Shown piece by piece: positions 31,756 through 41,600 of a DNA stretch of 64,000 bases; the first letter of the stretch is position 1, and the number at the start of each line of letters is the position of its first letter. The notes beneath the pieces were generated by a model. It did not search any database. It saw only the letters and a list, made by a program, of their open reading frames with translations, and had not been told where the DNA came from. The position numbers and the translations under genes are program-made. This DNA comes from Pseudanabaena sp. M53BS1SP1A06MG (GTDB taxonomy: Bacteria > Cyanobacteriota > Cyanobacteriia > Pseudanabaenales > Pseudanabaenaceae): positions 1 through 64,000 of the forward strand of contig JADBWH010000020.1 in the NCBI GenBank assembly GCA_020404105.1, written 5' to 3'.

Positions 31756-32859
31756 ATGCATCATTCCGAACTTGCCAGACTAATTGCGATCGCTCAAAAA
31801 TTCTCCCCACAGCAAGAAATTGAAAATTTACAACCCTTTGGCAGTGGCAATATTAATGATACTTTCTTAGTCTCTCAGCAAGGAATAGATCAGCCCTTTA
31901 TCCTGCAACGCTTAAACACCAATGTATTTCGTGAACCAGAACTGGTGATGCAGAATCTGCGGATTTATGGAGAGCATGTGAGCGATCGCCTCAAAAACAA
32001 GCCTCTAGATCGCCAATGGACAGTCCCACAAATATTAGCCACAGATCAAGGGCAAGACTATTATCAAACTGATCATGGTGAATTTTGGCGATCGCTTAGT
32101 TTTATCGCTGATTCTCGATCTTTTGATGCAATGGAAAATTCTGAGCAGGCGCAGGAAGTCGGTTACGCATTGGGAACATTCCATCATTTGACTAGTGATT
32201 TAGCACCAGAGAAATTAGCCGATACCCTAGAGGGGTTTCATATTACGCCGCGATACCTTGGGCAATACGAGGAAGTGCTTGCCAAAAGTAATATAGCTCG
32301 ATCCGCAGAAGTTGATTATTGTTTGCAAATCGTGAGCGATCGCCAAGACTTAGCCCATATTTTAGAAGATGCAAAGGCTTCAGGGAAGTTACCGCTACGA
32401 ACGATGCATGGCGATCCAAAGGTAAATAATATTCTCTTTGATCGGCAGACGAACTTGGCAGTGAGTGTCATTGATTTAGATACGGTGAAATCTGGCTTAA
32501 TCCATTATGATATTGGTGATTGTTTGCGATCAGGATGTAATCCTGCGGGTGAGGAGATTGAGGATTGGGAAAGTGTCGAGTTTAATGTGGAACTTTGCGA
32601 AGCGATTTTGCTGGGATATCTCTCAACAGCGCGATCGTTCCTGACAGCATATGATTATGAATATATTTACGATGCTGTTCGTGTAATTACCTTTGAGTTG
32701 GGCTTGCGATTCTTCACCGATCATTTAGCAGGAAATGTCTACTTTTATGTCAAATATCCTGAGCATAATTTATTGCGATCGCTAGTACAGTTCCGTTTAC
32801 TAGAAAGTATCGAATCCCAAAAATCCGTAATTAAAAAAATTGTTAAAGCTAATAAGTAG
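31756..32859 (+). CDS. Aminoglycoside phosphotransferase-like (APH fold) kinase
   Basis: A 367-residue kinase-like protein. QPFGSGNINDTFLVSQQG near residue 26 replaces the glycine loop, FILQRLNTNVF carries a likely ATP-binding region, and the catalytic loop is TMHGDPKVNNILFD, then AVSVIDLDTVKSGLIHYDIG with the metal-binding D. This HGD..NN pattern with IDLDT is close to sugar kinases of the NahK group (N-acetylhexosamine 1-kinase), but the substrate is not certain. It converges on the sat gene across a shared terminator. Confidence 0.85.
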   Translation: MHHSELARLIAIAQKFSPQQEIENLQPFGSGNINDTFLVSQQGIDQPFILQRLNTNVFREPELVMQNLRIYGEHVSDRLKNKPLDRQWTVPQILATDQGQDYYQTDHGEFWRSLSFIADSRSFDAMENSEQAQEVGYALGTFHHLTSDLAPEKLADTLEGFHITPRYLGQYEEVLAKSNIARSAEVDYCLQIVSDRQDLAHILEDAKASGKLPLRTMHGDPKVNNILFDRQTNLAVSVIDLDTVKSGLIHYDIGDCLRSGCNPAGEEIEDWESVEFNVELCEAILLGYLSTARSFLTAYDYEYIYDAVRVITFELGLRFFTDHLAGNVYFYVKYPEHNLLRSLVQFRLLESIESQKSVIKKIVKANK

Positions 32860-32870
32860 CCTTGAGTCCC

Positions 32871-32905
32871 AACAAAAATGAGGTACTAAGTACCTCATTT
32901 TTGTT
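32871..32905. terminator. Bidirectional terminator
   Basis: AACAAAAATGAGGTAC and GTACCTCATTTTTGTT are exact 16-bp arms with loop TAA, placed between two convergent genes. U-rich tails exist on both strands. Confidence 0.88.
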
Positions 32906-32913
32906 GATTTTTG

Positions 32914-34116
32914 TTAGATTTCAAAGCCTGTAGAAGCTTCCTCGATCGCCATTTTGTGCATCACTTTCGCCAACTCCGCCGCCACTTCAGGACGCGAGAA
33001 CTCAGGAGGAGGACATTCTCCACGACGGAGCATCTCACGGACTTTTGTACCTGATAGATGGACTCGCTCTTCGGGTAAGCTAGCACTAGTTTTAGTCGTA
33101 GCCATGCCGCCAGTTCGTTTGCAATAGAAAGCATGTTCAAACATTAGAGGAATAATGCCTAATTCGCCAGCTTCAAACTCATCGAAAATATATTGTGCGT
33201 CATAGGTTCCATAATAATCGCCGACACCCGCATGATCGCGCCCGACGATAAAATGTGTACAGCCGTAGTTCTTACGAATCAATGCATGGAAAATCGCTTC
33301 ACGGGGACCCGCATAGCGCATCGCCGCAGGGTTGATTGCTAAGGTGACACGATCTAGGGGGAAGTAATGTTCCAGCATGATTTCATAGCAACGCATCCGC
33401 ACATCAGCAGGTACGTCATCGCTTTTGGTTGCGCCGACTAGAGGATGTAGGAACAAACCATCGACGATTTCCAGCGCACATTTCTGAATGTATTCATGGG
33501 CACGGTGAATAGGGTTACGGGTCTGGAAACCAACTATAGTCTTCCAACCCTTCTGAGCAAATAGTTCGCGGGACTCAGTTGGGTCAATTTGATAGGTTGG
33601 GAAAAGAGGATGGGGGCGACGCTCTAGTAGCCACACATCACCAGCGAGATAAACTTCACCTTGATTATAAACAACCTTTACCCCTGGATGGCGATCTTCA
33701 TTGGTGCGGTAAACATGAAGGGCTTCCTTGAGCTTGTCGTACTTATATTTTTCGCTTAATTCGAGTACGCCAATAAAAATACCATTGGGATCATCAAGAC
33801 GCACCAAGCTTCCAATAGTCAAGCTGTCAGCAACGGCGGAGGTAACAGGTAAAGTAATTGGTATAGACCAAGGCAAACCATTAGCAAGACGCATATTCAT
33901 CACTACAGACTCATAGTCGGCTTTCCCCAAAAAACCTGTGAGGGGACTAAAACCACCGATCGCAATTAGTTCTAAATCGGAGAGTGCACGCTCAGTTAGT
34001 TGCACACGGGGCAAGTGGTCAGCTTTGCTATAAAAAACTTGTTTTTGCGCTTCTGATGCGCTGCGATCGATTAATTGACCACCATGCGGTGCAATGCTTT
34101 TGAGTTGTCGAACCAT
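32914..34116 (-). CDS. sat: Sulfate adenylyltransferase
   Basis: A 400-residue ATP sulfurylase that activates sulfate to APS for assimilation. The nucleotide-binding motif [20 protein letters not shown] (with HxxH) stands near residues 195-214, and [20 protein letters not shown] follows near 290. The C-terminal [20 protein letters not shown] is typical. There is no fused APS kinase domain. It is single-gene, with the repeat-laden DNA at 34246-34439 upstream. Confidence 0.96.
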   Translation of the reverse strand: MVRQLKSIAPHGGQLIDRSASEAQKQVFYSKADHLPRVQLTERALSDLELIAIGGFSPLTGFLGKADYESVVMNMRLANGLPWSIPITLPVTSAVADSLTIGSLVRLDDPNGIFIGVLELSEKYKYDKLKEALHVYRTNEDRHPGVKVVYNQGEVYLAGDVWLLERRPHPLFPTYQIDPTESRELFAQKGWKTIVGFQTRNPIHRAHEYIQKCALEIVDGLFLHPLVGATKSDDVPADVRMRCYEIMLEHYFPLDRVTLAINPAAMRYAGPREAIFHALIRKNYGCTHFIVGRDHAGVGDYYGTYDAQYIFDEFEAGELGIIPLMFEHAFYCKRTGGMATTKTSASLPEERVHLSGTKVREMLRRGECPPPEFSRPEVAAELAKVMHKMAIEEASTGFEI

Positions 34117-34245
34117 GTCGTTTGAGTGATTTGAGGGAAATGAACTGACGCTACTTATGGAAACATTAATTTTATGTTAACTTTTTTTGTCAACAAATTG
34201 TAATTTTGATTGCATTTAGCCTTAGTAATCATCTTGACAGTTACC

Positions 34246-34439
34246 ATATAGCAGTCCTAAATCATTAAGTAGCTCAACTTAATTAAAACCTATAACTAGA
34301 GTTTGTTCCGCCCGCGTAGCGGGCGGAACAAACTTCTCGGTTTTTAGTTTACTTATGTCTAGCTACTTAGTAAATTTTGGGGTTTGAGAAAGTGCATCCC
34401 TTCGGGGTGAATTTCCTCAAGCCATTTAGGATTGCTATA
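34246..34439. repeat. TATAGCARTCCT-ended element (family D) interrupted by a family B copy
   Basis: The left part ATATAGCAGTCCTAAATCAT (34246-34265) and the right part ending CATTTAGGATTGCTAT (to 34439) match an uninterrupted 93-bp element at 42698-42790. Between them sits a complete family B copy (34266-34369). A shorter relative is at 44268-44313. Confidence 0.82.
34266..34369. repeat. 104-bp palindromic repeat family B, copy 3 (nested)
   Basis: Same ends as the other copies, with central hairpin GTTTGTTCCGCCCGC / GCGGGCGGAACAAAC. It is inserted in a family D element. Confidence 0.92.
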
Positions 34440-34450
34440 GAAGTACAACA

Positions 34451-35497
34451 ATGACTCTAGAACAAATATCTTGCCCGATCGCTTTTCAGCAATATCCGCA
34501 AATTCTATTGGCGCATGGAGGTGGTGGGAGATTAACTCATCAACTGATTGCGGAGATATTTGCTGTTGCTTTTGAGATGGGAGATCGTGCTCAGCAGGAT
34601 GCGGCAACGATTGCATTGACAAAGCAGAAATTAGCTTTTACGACGGATTCCTACGTTGTGCAGCCTCTTTTTTTTGCAGGGGGAGATATTGGTACTTTAG
34701 CTGTCAATGGAACCGTCAATGATTTAGCGATGGTGGGGGCAAAACCTCTGTATTTGAGTGCAGGCTTCATTCTAGAAGAAGGTTTGCCGATGGAGACATT
34801 ATGGCGTGTGGTGCAATCAATGCGTCAGGCAGCCGCAATAGCAGGTGTGCAGATCGTCACGGGTGACACGAAAGTAGTTGATCGCGGTAAGGGTGACGGT
34901 CTTTTCATAAATACATCGGGAATTGGTGTGATCGCTACGGATTTAGAAATTGCCCCCCATGCGATTCGCGAAGGGGATGTCATTCTCCTGAATGGTGATA
35001 TTGGTCGTCATGGCATTGCCATTATGGCGGCGCGAGAAGGCTTAGCATTTGAGACTGAGATTCAGAGCGACTGTATGGCTTTAGCGGATATGGTAATGGC
35101 TTTGATAGAGGGAGGTGTGGAAATTCATGCAATGCGTGATTTAACCCGTGGCGGATTGGCAACTGCGCTGAATGAATTAGCGAGTACAGCTAACCTGCAC
35201 ATCAACATAGAAGAATCAGAAATTGCTGTGCAAGAGAATGTCCGCGCAGTCTGTGAAATTTTGGGACTTGATCCACTTTATGTCGCCAATGAAGGGAGAT
35301 TTGTGGCATTTGTCCCTGAGTCAGAAGTTGAGAAAGTGATCGCCATTGCTAGAAATTTTCCTGAAAGAGAAGGACAGATGCGTGTGATTGGCAGAGTTAG
35401 CGATCGCAGTAAGCCCCTAGTATCTATGCGTGGGCAGATCGGAGTGAGTCGGATTTTGACTATGCTCAGTGGTGAGCAGTTACCCCGCATTTGCTAA
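34451..35497 (+). CDS. hypE: Hydrogenase expression/formation protein HypE
   Basis: A 348-residue protein. The N-terminal [20 protein letters not shown] is diagnostic, followed by [19 protein letters not shown] and the central [23 protein letters not shown]-synthase-like folds follow, and the protein ends in PRIC. The C-terminal cysteine is carbamoylated by HypF and dehydrated to a thiocyanate that becomes the CN ligand of the [NiFe] centre. It stands apart from other hyp genes but near hoxEFUYH, consistent with maturation of that enzyme. Confidence 0.96.
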   Translation: MTLEQISCPIAFQQYPQILLAHGGGGRLTHQLIAEIFAVAFEMGDRAQQDAATIALTKQKLAFTTDSYVVQPLFFAGGDIGTLAVNGTVNDLAMVGAKPLYLSAGFILEEGLPMETLWRVVQSMRQAAAIAGVQIVTGDTKVVDRGKGDGLFINTSGIGVIATDLEIAPHAIREGDVILLNGDIGRHGIAIMAAREGLAFETEIQSDCMALADMVMALIEGGVEIHAMRDLTRGGLATALNELASTANLHINIEESEIAVQENVRAVCEILGLDPLYVANEGRFVAFVPESEVEKVIAIARNFPEREGQMRVIGRVSDRSKPLVSMRGQIGVSRILTMLSGEQLPRIC

Positions 35498-35536
35498 TTC
35501 ATCAGTAAGTGGTGAAGCCACTTACTGATGAATTAG
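35494..35536 (+). terminator. Perfect 19-bp inverted repeat overlapping the hypE stop
   Basis: Arms 35494-35512 and 35518-35536 are exact reverse complements around TGAAG. The hypE TAA (35495-35497) lies in the left arm. It probably terminates hypE or stabilises its mRNA. Confidence 0.78.
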
Positions 35537-35577
35537 CTACAGATGCTTAAAAGCTTTCCTGATCATTGATAATAGAG

Positions 35578-35672
35578 TTAGGACTTACACACTGGATAGA
35601 TGTAATGTGAGCAAAGCCCGCACCAAATCTACATTAAACCTAATGAGTTCTTTTAGTTTGTGTAAGTCCTAA
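35578..35672. mobile_element. 95-bp MITE-like element with TTAGGACTTACACA ends
   Basis: TTAGGACTTACACA (35578-35591) and TGTGTAAGTCCTAA (35659-35672) are perfect 14-bp terminal inverted repeats, with the trinucleotide gag on both outer sides as a possible target duplication. It has no coding capacity. A related larger element is at 42331-42480. Confidence 0.82.
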
Positions 35673-35736
35673 GAGTACGAGAAGTAATTCTATCTTTGGA
35701 GAAATTGAGGAGACTTAGTTTTCTCAGGAGGTAAAA

Positions 35737-35970
35737 ATGATTACCGCAGACACCAGACATATGTCTTATTCTATTGATGCTATCAAGCATGATGCTTGTA
35801 ATCTAGTTGAGGAAGGTTGCATCAGTCGGTTACAACCCATTTATAATCTCTGTCAATTTTATAGTGATCGCGATTGGGTATGTATCGAATGTGAATTAGA
35901 GCGTAATGAATTTTTGCTACGCGATCACATTATTGATTTACTAGATGGCGAAAAAATTCACGAAGATTAG
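35737..35970 (+). CDS. DUF4327-like small protein
   Basis: A 77-residue protein with a strong AGGAGG ribosome binding site just upstream of the ATG at 35737. The segment YSIDAIKHDACNLVEEGCIS, then ISRLQPIYNLCQFYSDRDW and CIECELERNEFLLRDHIIDL, fits the cyanobacteria-specific DUF4327 family as I recall it. Function is unknown. Four cysteines are present, one pair in VCIEC. It converges on the phosphoribosyltransferase gene, overlapping its stop region by 4 bp. Confidence 0.72.
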   Translation: MITADTRHMSYSIDAIKHDACNLVEEGCISRLQPIYNLCQFYSDRDWVCIECELERNEFLLRDHIIDLLDGEKIHED

Positions 35971-36602
35971 TGATTTATCATTTGAAAACATGCTAAAGCT
36001 TCTTCCGTCGTCACTTCAGGAAAATGTTTGTAGAAGTAACTGACGCTAACAAACACCTCAGGGCGTTCTAGTAGAAATATATTATCGATACGTGAGGAGA
36101 TCGCCTTGGGCATTCGGAGGGGTGCAACAGGAGCCGCTAGCCAAATTTCTTTGTAGGGTAGGGTTTTCATTGCCGCCGCAATTACAGCGATCGTTGCTCC
36201 TGTGGCAATGCCATCATCAACAAGGATCGCCGTTGTGTCTGCAATTTCTAACTGCGTTCGGAAGGGTTGAAATGATTGCAGTAGCGCCTCAGCTTTGGTT
36301 CTTGCATAGTGAACTGCATGAGCCCATTCACTAGGAGAGCAATATTGCCTGCCCATATCTAGCATATAGCCGTCAGCCGTGATTGCACCTAGAGCCGTTT
36401 CAGGATTAATCGGCAGCACTATTTTCTTGGCGATCGCCACATCCAGTGGGCAGCCAAGCTGCTTGGCGATCGGCGCAGCGACTAATATACCGCCACGTGG
36501 AATTCCATACACAATAGGATGCCTAGGCTTAGCTTTGACGATTAATTCCGCTAATTGACAGCCAGCATCCTGACGATCTTCAAATAAACTCAGTACTTGC
36601 AT
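35967..36602 (-). CDS. Phosphoribosyltransferase family protein
   Basis: A 211-residue protein with a PRTase fold. GIPRGGILVAAPIAKQLGCP near residues 34-53 is the N-terminal substrate region, and AILVDDGIATGATIAVIAAA at ~120-139 is the PRPP-binding loop with the acidic pair DD. It resembles the PRTases annotated as putative phosphoribosyl transferases next to dienelactone hydrolase-like genes. The nucleobase is unknown. It lies downstream of hoxH on the same strand, past a terminator, so it is likely transcribed separately. Confidence 0.88.
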   Translation of the reverse strand: MQVLSLFEDRQDAGCQLAELIVKAKPRHPIVYGIPRGGILVAAPIAKQLGCPLDVAIAKKIVLPINPETALGAITADGYMLDMGRQYCSPSEWAHAVHYARTKAEALLQSFQPFRTQLEIADTTAILVDDGIATGATIAVIAAAMKTLPYKEIWLAAPVAPLRMPKAISSRIDNIFLLERPEVFVSVSYFYKHFPEVTTEEALACFQMINH

Positions 36603-36687
36603 GGTGAGCTAAACCTCCTCAAGAAAGGTCTTGGCTAAACCAAGTGCCAAATTCTCAATTATTTACTTTTATTATATAGCGCCCAAA

Positions 36688-36722
36688 TAAAAGTCGGCGG
36701 TGCAATATACCGCCGACTTTTA
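36688..36722 (-). terminator. Terminator at the 3' end of the hox genes
   Basis: TAAAAGTCGGCGGT and ACCGCCGACTTTTA are exact 14-bp arms. On the minus strand the hairpin begins at the hoxH stop codon (36720-36722) and ends in a U-rich stretch. Confidence 0.86.
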
Positions 36723-38144
36723 TTTACTTATTTCTTTGAGAATTCTACCATCAGAACTAATTAACTGCACATATATCGGCATTTGCCCATAGGCATGGGT
36801 AGAGCAACTCAGGCAGGGATCGAAATTGCGAATCCCTGCTTCTACCCGATTGAGGAAACCTTCCGATACATCGCCATCGTGAATATAATGCTTGGCAATT
36901 TGAGCAACAGTTTTATTCATCGCTAGATTGTTATGCCCTGTGGCAATAATCAAGTTGACTTTCTTAATCACTCCATTTTCATCGACATTGTAGTGGTGAA
37001 ACAATGTACCTCGAGGAGCTTCGCTTACGCCAATACCTTCGAGAGTATTGATTCCTGCTTGGGCGCGAGTATGGGATGACATCACATCAGGATCTTCCAC
37101 TAGTTCAGCTATCTTTTCGACGGCGGCAAGAATCTCAATTAACCTTGCATAGTGATAGAAAAATGAAGAGGTCGCCACCCTTTCCCCTGCGCGATCGCGA
37201 AATTCCTGTAGCTCCTGATTCGCTCTAGGTGTGTCGATATATTCACAAACATTCAATCGTGCAAGGGGACCAACGCGATAAATCCCATCGGGATATCCAA
37301 GGGGTTTGTAATAGGGAAATTTGAGATATGACCAAGGCTCAACGGCTTCACCGATATATTCCTGATAGTCGTCTTCACTGAGATGATCGGCGACAATCTG
37401 CCCTCGACTATCGACAAAGCGAATATGTCCACCATAATGTTCCCATTCGCCTTTTTTACCGACTAAGCTCATAAAAAGCGATGGAAATTTACCAAACACA
37501 TCAACTTCCGTTTGCAGTTCGGTTAAGAGATTCTTAAATAATCCTAAAGCGTTCTCAATGGTGGCTAAGGATTCGGGTAGGCGATCGCGAATCCATGCCC
37601 GACCTTCTTCACTAAGGGGCGATCGCACGCCACCCGCCACTGCCCATGCCGTATGAATTTTTTTCGCGCCGAGAATTTCGATAATTTGCTGACCAAATTG
37701 CCGTAAGCGGATACCACCCCTCGCCAGATCGGGGTTTGCAGCCATTAAGCCAAATACATTTCTCGTCGCAGGATTACTATCCCAACCGAGCAGAAAATCA
37801 GGAGAACTGAGGTGGAAAAAAGACAGGGCATGGGATTGGGTGATTTGCGCCAAATTCATCATCCGTCGCAGTTTCTCACCCGCAGCAGGGATCTTCACTG
37901 CTAATAATTTATCGCCTGTTTTCGCGGATGCTAATAAATGACTAACGGGGCAAATACCACAAATGCGTGAGGTGATGCCCGCCATTTCCCACATGGGGCG
38001 ACCTTCGCAAAACTTCTCAAAACCGCGATATTCCACCACATGAAAATGGGCATCGGAAACTTCGCCAAGATCATCCAGAAAGATCGAGATTTTGGCATGA
38101 CCTTCAATGCGAGTGACGGGATCGATTACTACTGTTTTTGCCAT
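36720..38144 (-). CDS. hoxH: Bidirectional [NiFe] hydrogenase large subunit HoxH
   Basis: A 474-residue catalytic subunit. The N-terminal nickel motif is [10 protein letters not shown] and the C-terminal one is [13 protein letters not shown], giving four cysteine ligands of the NiFe site. After the H-A bond there is a 24-residue extension ([20 protein letters not shown] and four more), which a HoxW-type protease removes after metal insertion. hoxW is not in the window. With HoxY it forms the hydrogenase module that exchanges electrons with NAD(P)H or ferredoxin through HoxEFU. It is the last gene of the hox string. Confidence 0.97.
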   Translation of the reverse strand: MAKTVVIDPVTRIEGHAKISIFLDDLGEVSDAHFHVVEYRGFEKFCEGRPMWEMAGITSRICGICPVSHLLASAKTGDKLLAVKIPAAGEKLRRMMNLAQITQSHALSFFHLSSPDFLLGWDSNPATRNVFGLMAANPDLARGGIRLRQFGQQIIEILGAKKIHTAWAVAGGVRSPLSEEGRAWIRDRLPESLATIENALGLFKNLLTELQTEVDVFGKFPSLFMSLVGKKGEWEHYGGHIRFVDSRGQIVADHLSEDDYQEYIGEAVEPWSYLKFPYYKPLGYPDGIYRVGPLARLNVCEYIDTPRANQELQEFRDRAGERVATSSFFYHYARLIEILAAVEKIAELVEDPDVMSSHTRAQAGINTLEGIGVSEAPRGTLFHHYNVDENGVIKKVNLIIATGHNNLAMNKTVAQIAKHYIHDGDVSEGFLNRVEAGIRNFDPCLSCSTHAYGQMPIYVQLISSDGRILKEISK

Positions 38145-38213
38145 GACTAGATTCTCTCAATATTTATTTCTTGTTCTCTTTCTCCCTATAGCAGAGGGTT
38201 TAGGGGTGAGGGC

Positions 38214-38774
38214 TTATCCAAACTTAATCATTGCACGCCCTTCCATCAGTGGCATTTTTCCCTCTAGCAAAGGCGCGATCGCTGCTTTGATCCGATCCGC
38301 CGATGGAGGACAACCGGGGATATACATATCCACTTTCACCACTTCGTGAACGGGCATCACTTTTTCTAACAGCTCAGGAACGATCCCAGGAGCTTTAGGA
38401 AGTTGTGGTGTAATATCACCCAGCTCTAAATAACTACGACGCAACACCGTATCCGCATTATCGCTTCCCATCATGTTTCGCATCGCAGGGACATTTGCCG
38501 TAACTGCACAGTCACCAAAGGAAATCAGAAACTTAGTTTGTTTGCGAATTTTATGAATTAATTCCAGATTTTCCTCATTAGCGATCGCCCCTTCAACTAG
38601 GCAAACATCCACATTCTCGGGATATTCCTTAATATCTGCGATCGGGCTATGCACGACATCGGCATATTTCACCAGTTCAAATAGCCATTCGTCTAAATCT
38701 AAAAAGGACATATGACAGCCAGAGCATCCTGCTAGCCATACTGTTGCTAATTTAATCTTTTCTATCTTGTCCAT
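38214..38774 (-). CDS. hoxY: Bidirectional hydrogenase small subunit HoxY
   Basis: A 186-residue protein. [20 protein letters not shown] carries the first two cysteines of the proximal 4Fe-4S cluster. The third is in [20 protein letters not shown] and the fourth in [12 protein letters not shown]. It passes electrons from the HoxH active site to HoxU. Its start overlaps the hoxU end by 13 bp, and hoxH follows after 69 bp. It lacks the twin-arginine signal of uptake-type small subunits, as expected for a cytoplasmic enzyme. Confidence 0.97.
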   Translation of the reverse strand: MDKIEKIKLATVWLAGCSGCHMSFLDLDEWLFELVKYADVVHSPIADIKEYPENVDVCLVEGAIANEENLELIHKIRKQTKFLISFGDCAVTANVPAMRNMMGSDNADTVLRRSYLELGDITPQLPKAPGIVPELLEKVMPVHEVVKVDMYIPGCPPSADRIKAAIAPLLEGKMPLMEGRAMIKFG

Positions 38775-39478
38775 TGTTTCTGCTCCCTCGCGGTAACGAT
38801 GAATTCGAGTTTGGTGCGATCGCGTTCCATTTCACCCACTGCCGAGCCTTTATCAAAAATAGCTCCTGTGGGGCAAGCATCCACGCATTTACCGCAGGAT
38901 GTGCAAGCATCGACTTCACCCCAAGGCTGATCGAGTCCTGTAATTAAGCGTGATTGTGCGCCACGATTTGCCACATCCCAGACGTGCGCCCCTTCAATTT
39001 CATCACATACCCGCACACAGCGCGTACAGAAAATACAACGGTTGCGATCGATGCCAAATAAATCATGGGATAAATCCACATCGCGTTGTGGGAACTGATA
39101 GGGAAATCGAGAATGTTCCATGCCTGTGGTGATCGCCATATTTTGCAGTTCACAATTGCCATTAGCTACACAGACCGCACAGACATGATTACCTTCGGCA
39201 AACAGCATTTCTACAGCCATTTTGCGATAGTTTTTTAGCTGATCAGTATGGGTATGCACCTCCATACCTTCGGCAACTTGGGTAACACAGGCAGCTAATA
39301 ATTTATTGCTACCTTTAACTTCCACCATACAAAGACGACAGGCTCCAACATCACTCACGCCCTCTAAATGGCACAGAGTCGGAATAGCGATACCTGCTTC
39401 TTTTGCCGTAGCTAGAATGCTCTTACCTTGCTCGGCGGCAACTTCGATATCATTAATTTTTAAGGTGACAACTGACAT
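38762..39478 (-). CDS. hoxU: Hydrogenase diaphorase subunit HoxU
   Basis: 238 residues from the ATG at 39478 ([20 protein letters not shown]). The frame is open to 39523 but that part overlaps the psb28-like gene and is not conserved. Clusters seen are a 2Fe-2S site [19 protein letters not shown] with C further on (ACVTQ), a NuoG-like H..CAVC..NGNCELQ site, and two ferredoxin-type 4Fe-4S sites, [13 protein letters not shown] and [14 protein letters not shown]. It links HoxF to HoxY electrically. It starts 14 bp after the psb28-like stop. Confidence 0.97.
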   Translation of the reverse strand: MSVVTLKINDIEVAAEQGKSILATAKEAGIAIPTLCHLEGVSDVGACRLCMVEVKGSNKLLAACVTQVAEGMEVHTHTDQLKNYRKMAVEMLFAEGNHVCAVCVANGNCELQNMAITTGMEHSRFPYQFPQRDVDLSHDLFGIDRNRCIFCTRCVRVCDEIEGAHVWDVANRGAQSRLITGLDQPWGEVDACTSCGKCVDACPTGAIFDKGSAVGEMERDRTKLEFIVTAREQKQWTR

Positions 39479-39492
39479 TTCTGTATACCTAA

Positions 39493-39873
39493 TTAAGCAG
39501 TAGGAGTACTGGTAAATTCCCAACCATTGGCTTCAGAATAGCGTTCCATAAATCGCATGAAGCGATCCCAATGGTCGGTTGATCCAACATCAAACACAAT
39601 TTCAATTTTTGCCAATTCGGAATCATCGCCTTGTTCCTGCCAAAAGAGCTTAGAAGTTTTTGGCTCAATGGAAATAGTCCCTTCACTATCAACGAGCCTG
39701 ATATCGTTAAATGAAGCCTTAGCAAAACTATTCGTGCCTTGCACTGCCTTTATATTCACAAAAGTCATCTTGACCGAGTTTTCACCCGTTGAGCGATCGC
39801 GCCTTAGCCGCACATCACTCAACTCTTCGGGGATACCCGCAAAAAATTCAATTGATGGAGTTATGGAATTCAT
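39493..39873 (-). CDS. psb28: Psb28 family photosystem II assembly protein located in the hox gene string
   Basis: A 126-residue protein. [20 protein letters not shown] resembles the Psb28 N-terminus, and the C-terminal [20 protein letters not shown], then GWEFT, is the Psb28 hallmark ([14 protein letters not shown]). Psb28 binds PSII assembly intermediates near cytochrome b559. The gene lies 92 bp after hoxF and 14 bp before hoxU in the same direction, so it should be co-transcribed with the hydrogenase. The sequence is more divergent than I recall for the main Psb28, suggesting a Psb28-2-like or specialised paralogue. Confidence 0.88.
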   Translation of the reverse strand: MNSITPSIEFFAGIPEELSDVRLRRDRSTGENSVKMTFVNIKAVQGTNSFAKASFNDIRLVDSEGTISIEPKTSKLFWQEQGDDSELAKIEIVFDVGSTDHWDRFMRFMERYSEANGWEFTSTPTA

Positions 39874-39965
39874 AAGTTTATCACCTTTGATTTATGGCTT
39901 TCAGTTTTTAGCTTTGGTAATTGGTAATTGGTAATAACTTAAAGTTATTAAAAGGTTACTAACAG

Positions 39966-41591
39966 CTAATCACTAATAGCTAACAACTTCAAATAATCAT
40001 CACGAAAATGTCTTAATGTACTCACAATCGGATTAGGAGCAGATTGCCCTAATCCGCAGAGACTCATAGATTTGACCATGCCACAGAGTTCTTCGAGATT
40101 GGTGAGATCGGCTTCTGTTGCTTTATGCTCGATAAACTTTGTGAGTAACTGATGCAGTTGCACCGTACCCGCTCGGCAGGGAATACATTTACCGCAGGAT
40201 TCGTCCATACAGAACTGGATGAAAAATCTTGCCATATCGACCATGTTCGTATTTTCATCCATTACTACCATGCCCCCTGAGCCAATAATGGAACCAAGGG
40301 CTTGCATCGCTTCATAATCAACGGGTGTATCAAACGCAGATGCAGGAATACAACCACCAGAGGGACCTCCTGTTTGCACAGCCTTAACCTTGCCACCATT
40401 TGCCGCGCCTCCGCCCATCTCTTCCACGATTTGCCGTAGTGGAATACCCATAGGTACTTCCACTAAGCCTGTGTTGGCGATATTCCCAGCTAGTGAAAAT
40501 ACCTTTGTGCCTTTACTCTTTTCCGTGCCAATGCTGGCATACCATGCACCTCGGTTGCGAATAATCGGGACGATATTGGCGAAGGTTTCCACATTGTTGA
40601 TGAGGGTGGGACATCCCCAGAGTCCTGATTCAGCAGGATAGGGAGGACGAGGATGGGGAATCCCGCGACCACCTTCGATGGAGGCAATTAAAGCCGTTTC
40701 TTCTCCGCAAACATAGGCTCCTGCGCCAACGCGCACATCAATCTTAAAGTCAAAGGTGGACTCGAAGATTTGACTGCCAAGAATGCCATGCTGTTTAGCT
40801 TGTTGAATGGCAAGGCGAATATGCTCGATCGCAGGTGGGTACTCGGCACGCACATAGACATAGCCATGAGTTGCGCCGACCGCATAGGCAGCGATCGCCA
40901 TGCCCTCTAATACTCGATGTGGATCGCTTTCGAGAATGCTGCGATCCATAAATGCCCCGGGATCGCCCTCATCCGCATTGCAAATCACATATTTCTGTTG
41001 AGGTTGATTTTGGGTTTGATTGCGTCGCCGATCCTGCATTTTGGCAACCGTCGCCCATTTCAAACCTGTAGGATAGCCCGCGCCGCCTCTGCCCCGTAAA
41101 CCACTGTAGGTAACTTCGTCAATCACTTGCTGTGGTGACATTTCATGGAGAGTGCGATAAAGCTGACGATAACCGCCGACGGCAATATAGGACTCAATGC
41201 GCGTAGGATCAATTTTGCCAATATGCTCCAATACAATCCGCAATTGTTGTGTAAAAAAAGGATGTTCGGGATCGCCAAGGTTTGCCGTCACATTACCTCC
41301 TTTGAGTCCACTTACAATCGATGCCGCTTGTTCAGGTTCTACCCTCTCATAGAGGATGCTAGAAGGATCGACTGCGACTAAAGGTCCTCGACCACAAAAG
41401 CCCATACAGCCAACACTGACTACTTCCGCAGTCTCTTCCAGTCCATCGGCATGAATAGCCGCAGCAAGGCGATCACGCACCTCCAGAGAGCCTGATGCTT
41501 GACATCCGCCCGAAGTGCAACAGCGAATGCGAATACTCTTTTGGTGATCTCGCTCTTCCTTCGCAATTTGTAATAGTCCTTCAATATCCAT
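39966..41591 (-). CDS. hoxF: Hydrogenase diaphorase subunit HoxF (NAD- and FMN-binding)
   Basis: A 541-residue protein. The N-terminal thioredoxin-like 2Fe-2S domain carries RCCTSGGCQASG and VSVGCMGFCGRGPLVAV. The NuoF-like part has GLRGRGGAGYPTGLKWATVA (NADH), CNADEGDPGAFMDRSILESD (FMN) and GAYVCGEETALIASIEGGRG, and the C-terminal 4Fe-4S site is ESCGKCIPCRAGTVQLHQLL with a later LCGLGQSAPNP. It is the site of NAD(H) turnover. It starts 9 bp after hoxE and precedes the psb28-like gene. Confidence 0.97.
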   Translation of the reverse strand: MDIEGLLQIAKEERDHQKSIRIRCCTSGGCQASGSLEVRDRLAAAIHADGLEETAEVVSVGCMGFCGRGPLVAVDPSSILYERVEPEQAASIVSGLKGGNVTANLGDPEHPFFTQQLRIVLEHIGKIDPTRIESYIAVGGYRQLYRTLHEMSPQQVIDEVTYSGLRGRGGAGYPTGLKWATVAKMQDRRRNQTQNQPQQKYVICNADEGDPGAFMDRSILESDPHRVLEGMAIAAYAVGATHGYVYVRAEYPPAIEHIRLAIQQAKQHGILGSQIFESTFDFKIDVRVGAGAYVCGEETALIASIEGGRGIPHPRPPYPAESGLWGCPTLINNVETFANIVPIIRNRGAWYASIGTEKSKGTKVFSLAGNIANTGLVEVPMGIPLRQIVEEMGGGAANGGKVKAVQTGGPSGGCIPASAFDTPVDYEAMQALGSIIGSGGMVVMDENTNMVDMARFFIQFCMDESCGKCIPCRAGTVQLHQLLTKFIEHKATEADLTNLEELCGMVKSMSLCGLGQSAPNPIVSTLRHFRDDYLKLLAISD

Positions 41592-41600
41592 AATTAGTAC

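Larger units (their letters stand above)
34117..34450. other. Intergenic region upstream of sat and hypE, carrying nested repeats
   Basis: 334 bp between divergent genes. The first 130 bp are AT-rich and should hold the sat promoter. The rest is the nested repeat element described at 34246-34439. Confidence 0.6.

Noticed and set aside
34359-34622. Minus-strand frame of 87 codons at the hypE start
   Set aside because: It overlaps the hypE N-terminal glycine-rich motif and a repeat end, and has no family features.
39557-39934. Plus-strand frame of 125 codons over the psb28-like gene
   Set aside because: It is the complement of the psb28-like coding sequence, whose protein has a clear family match.
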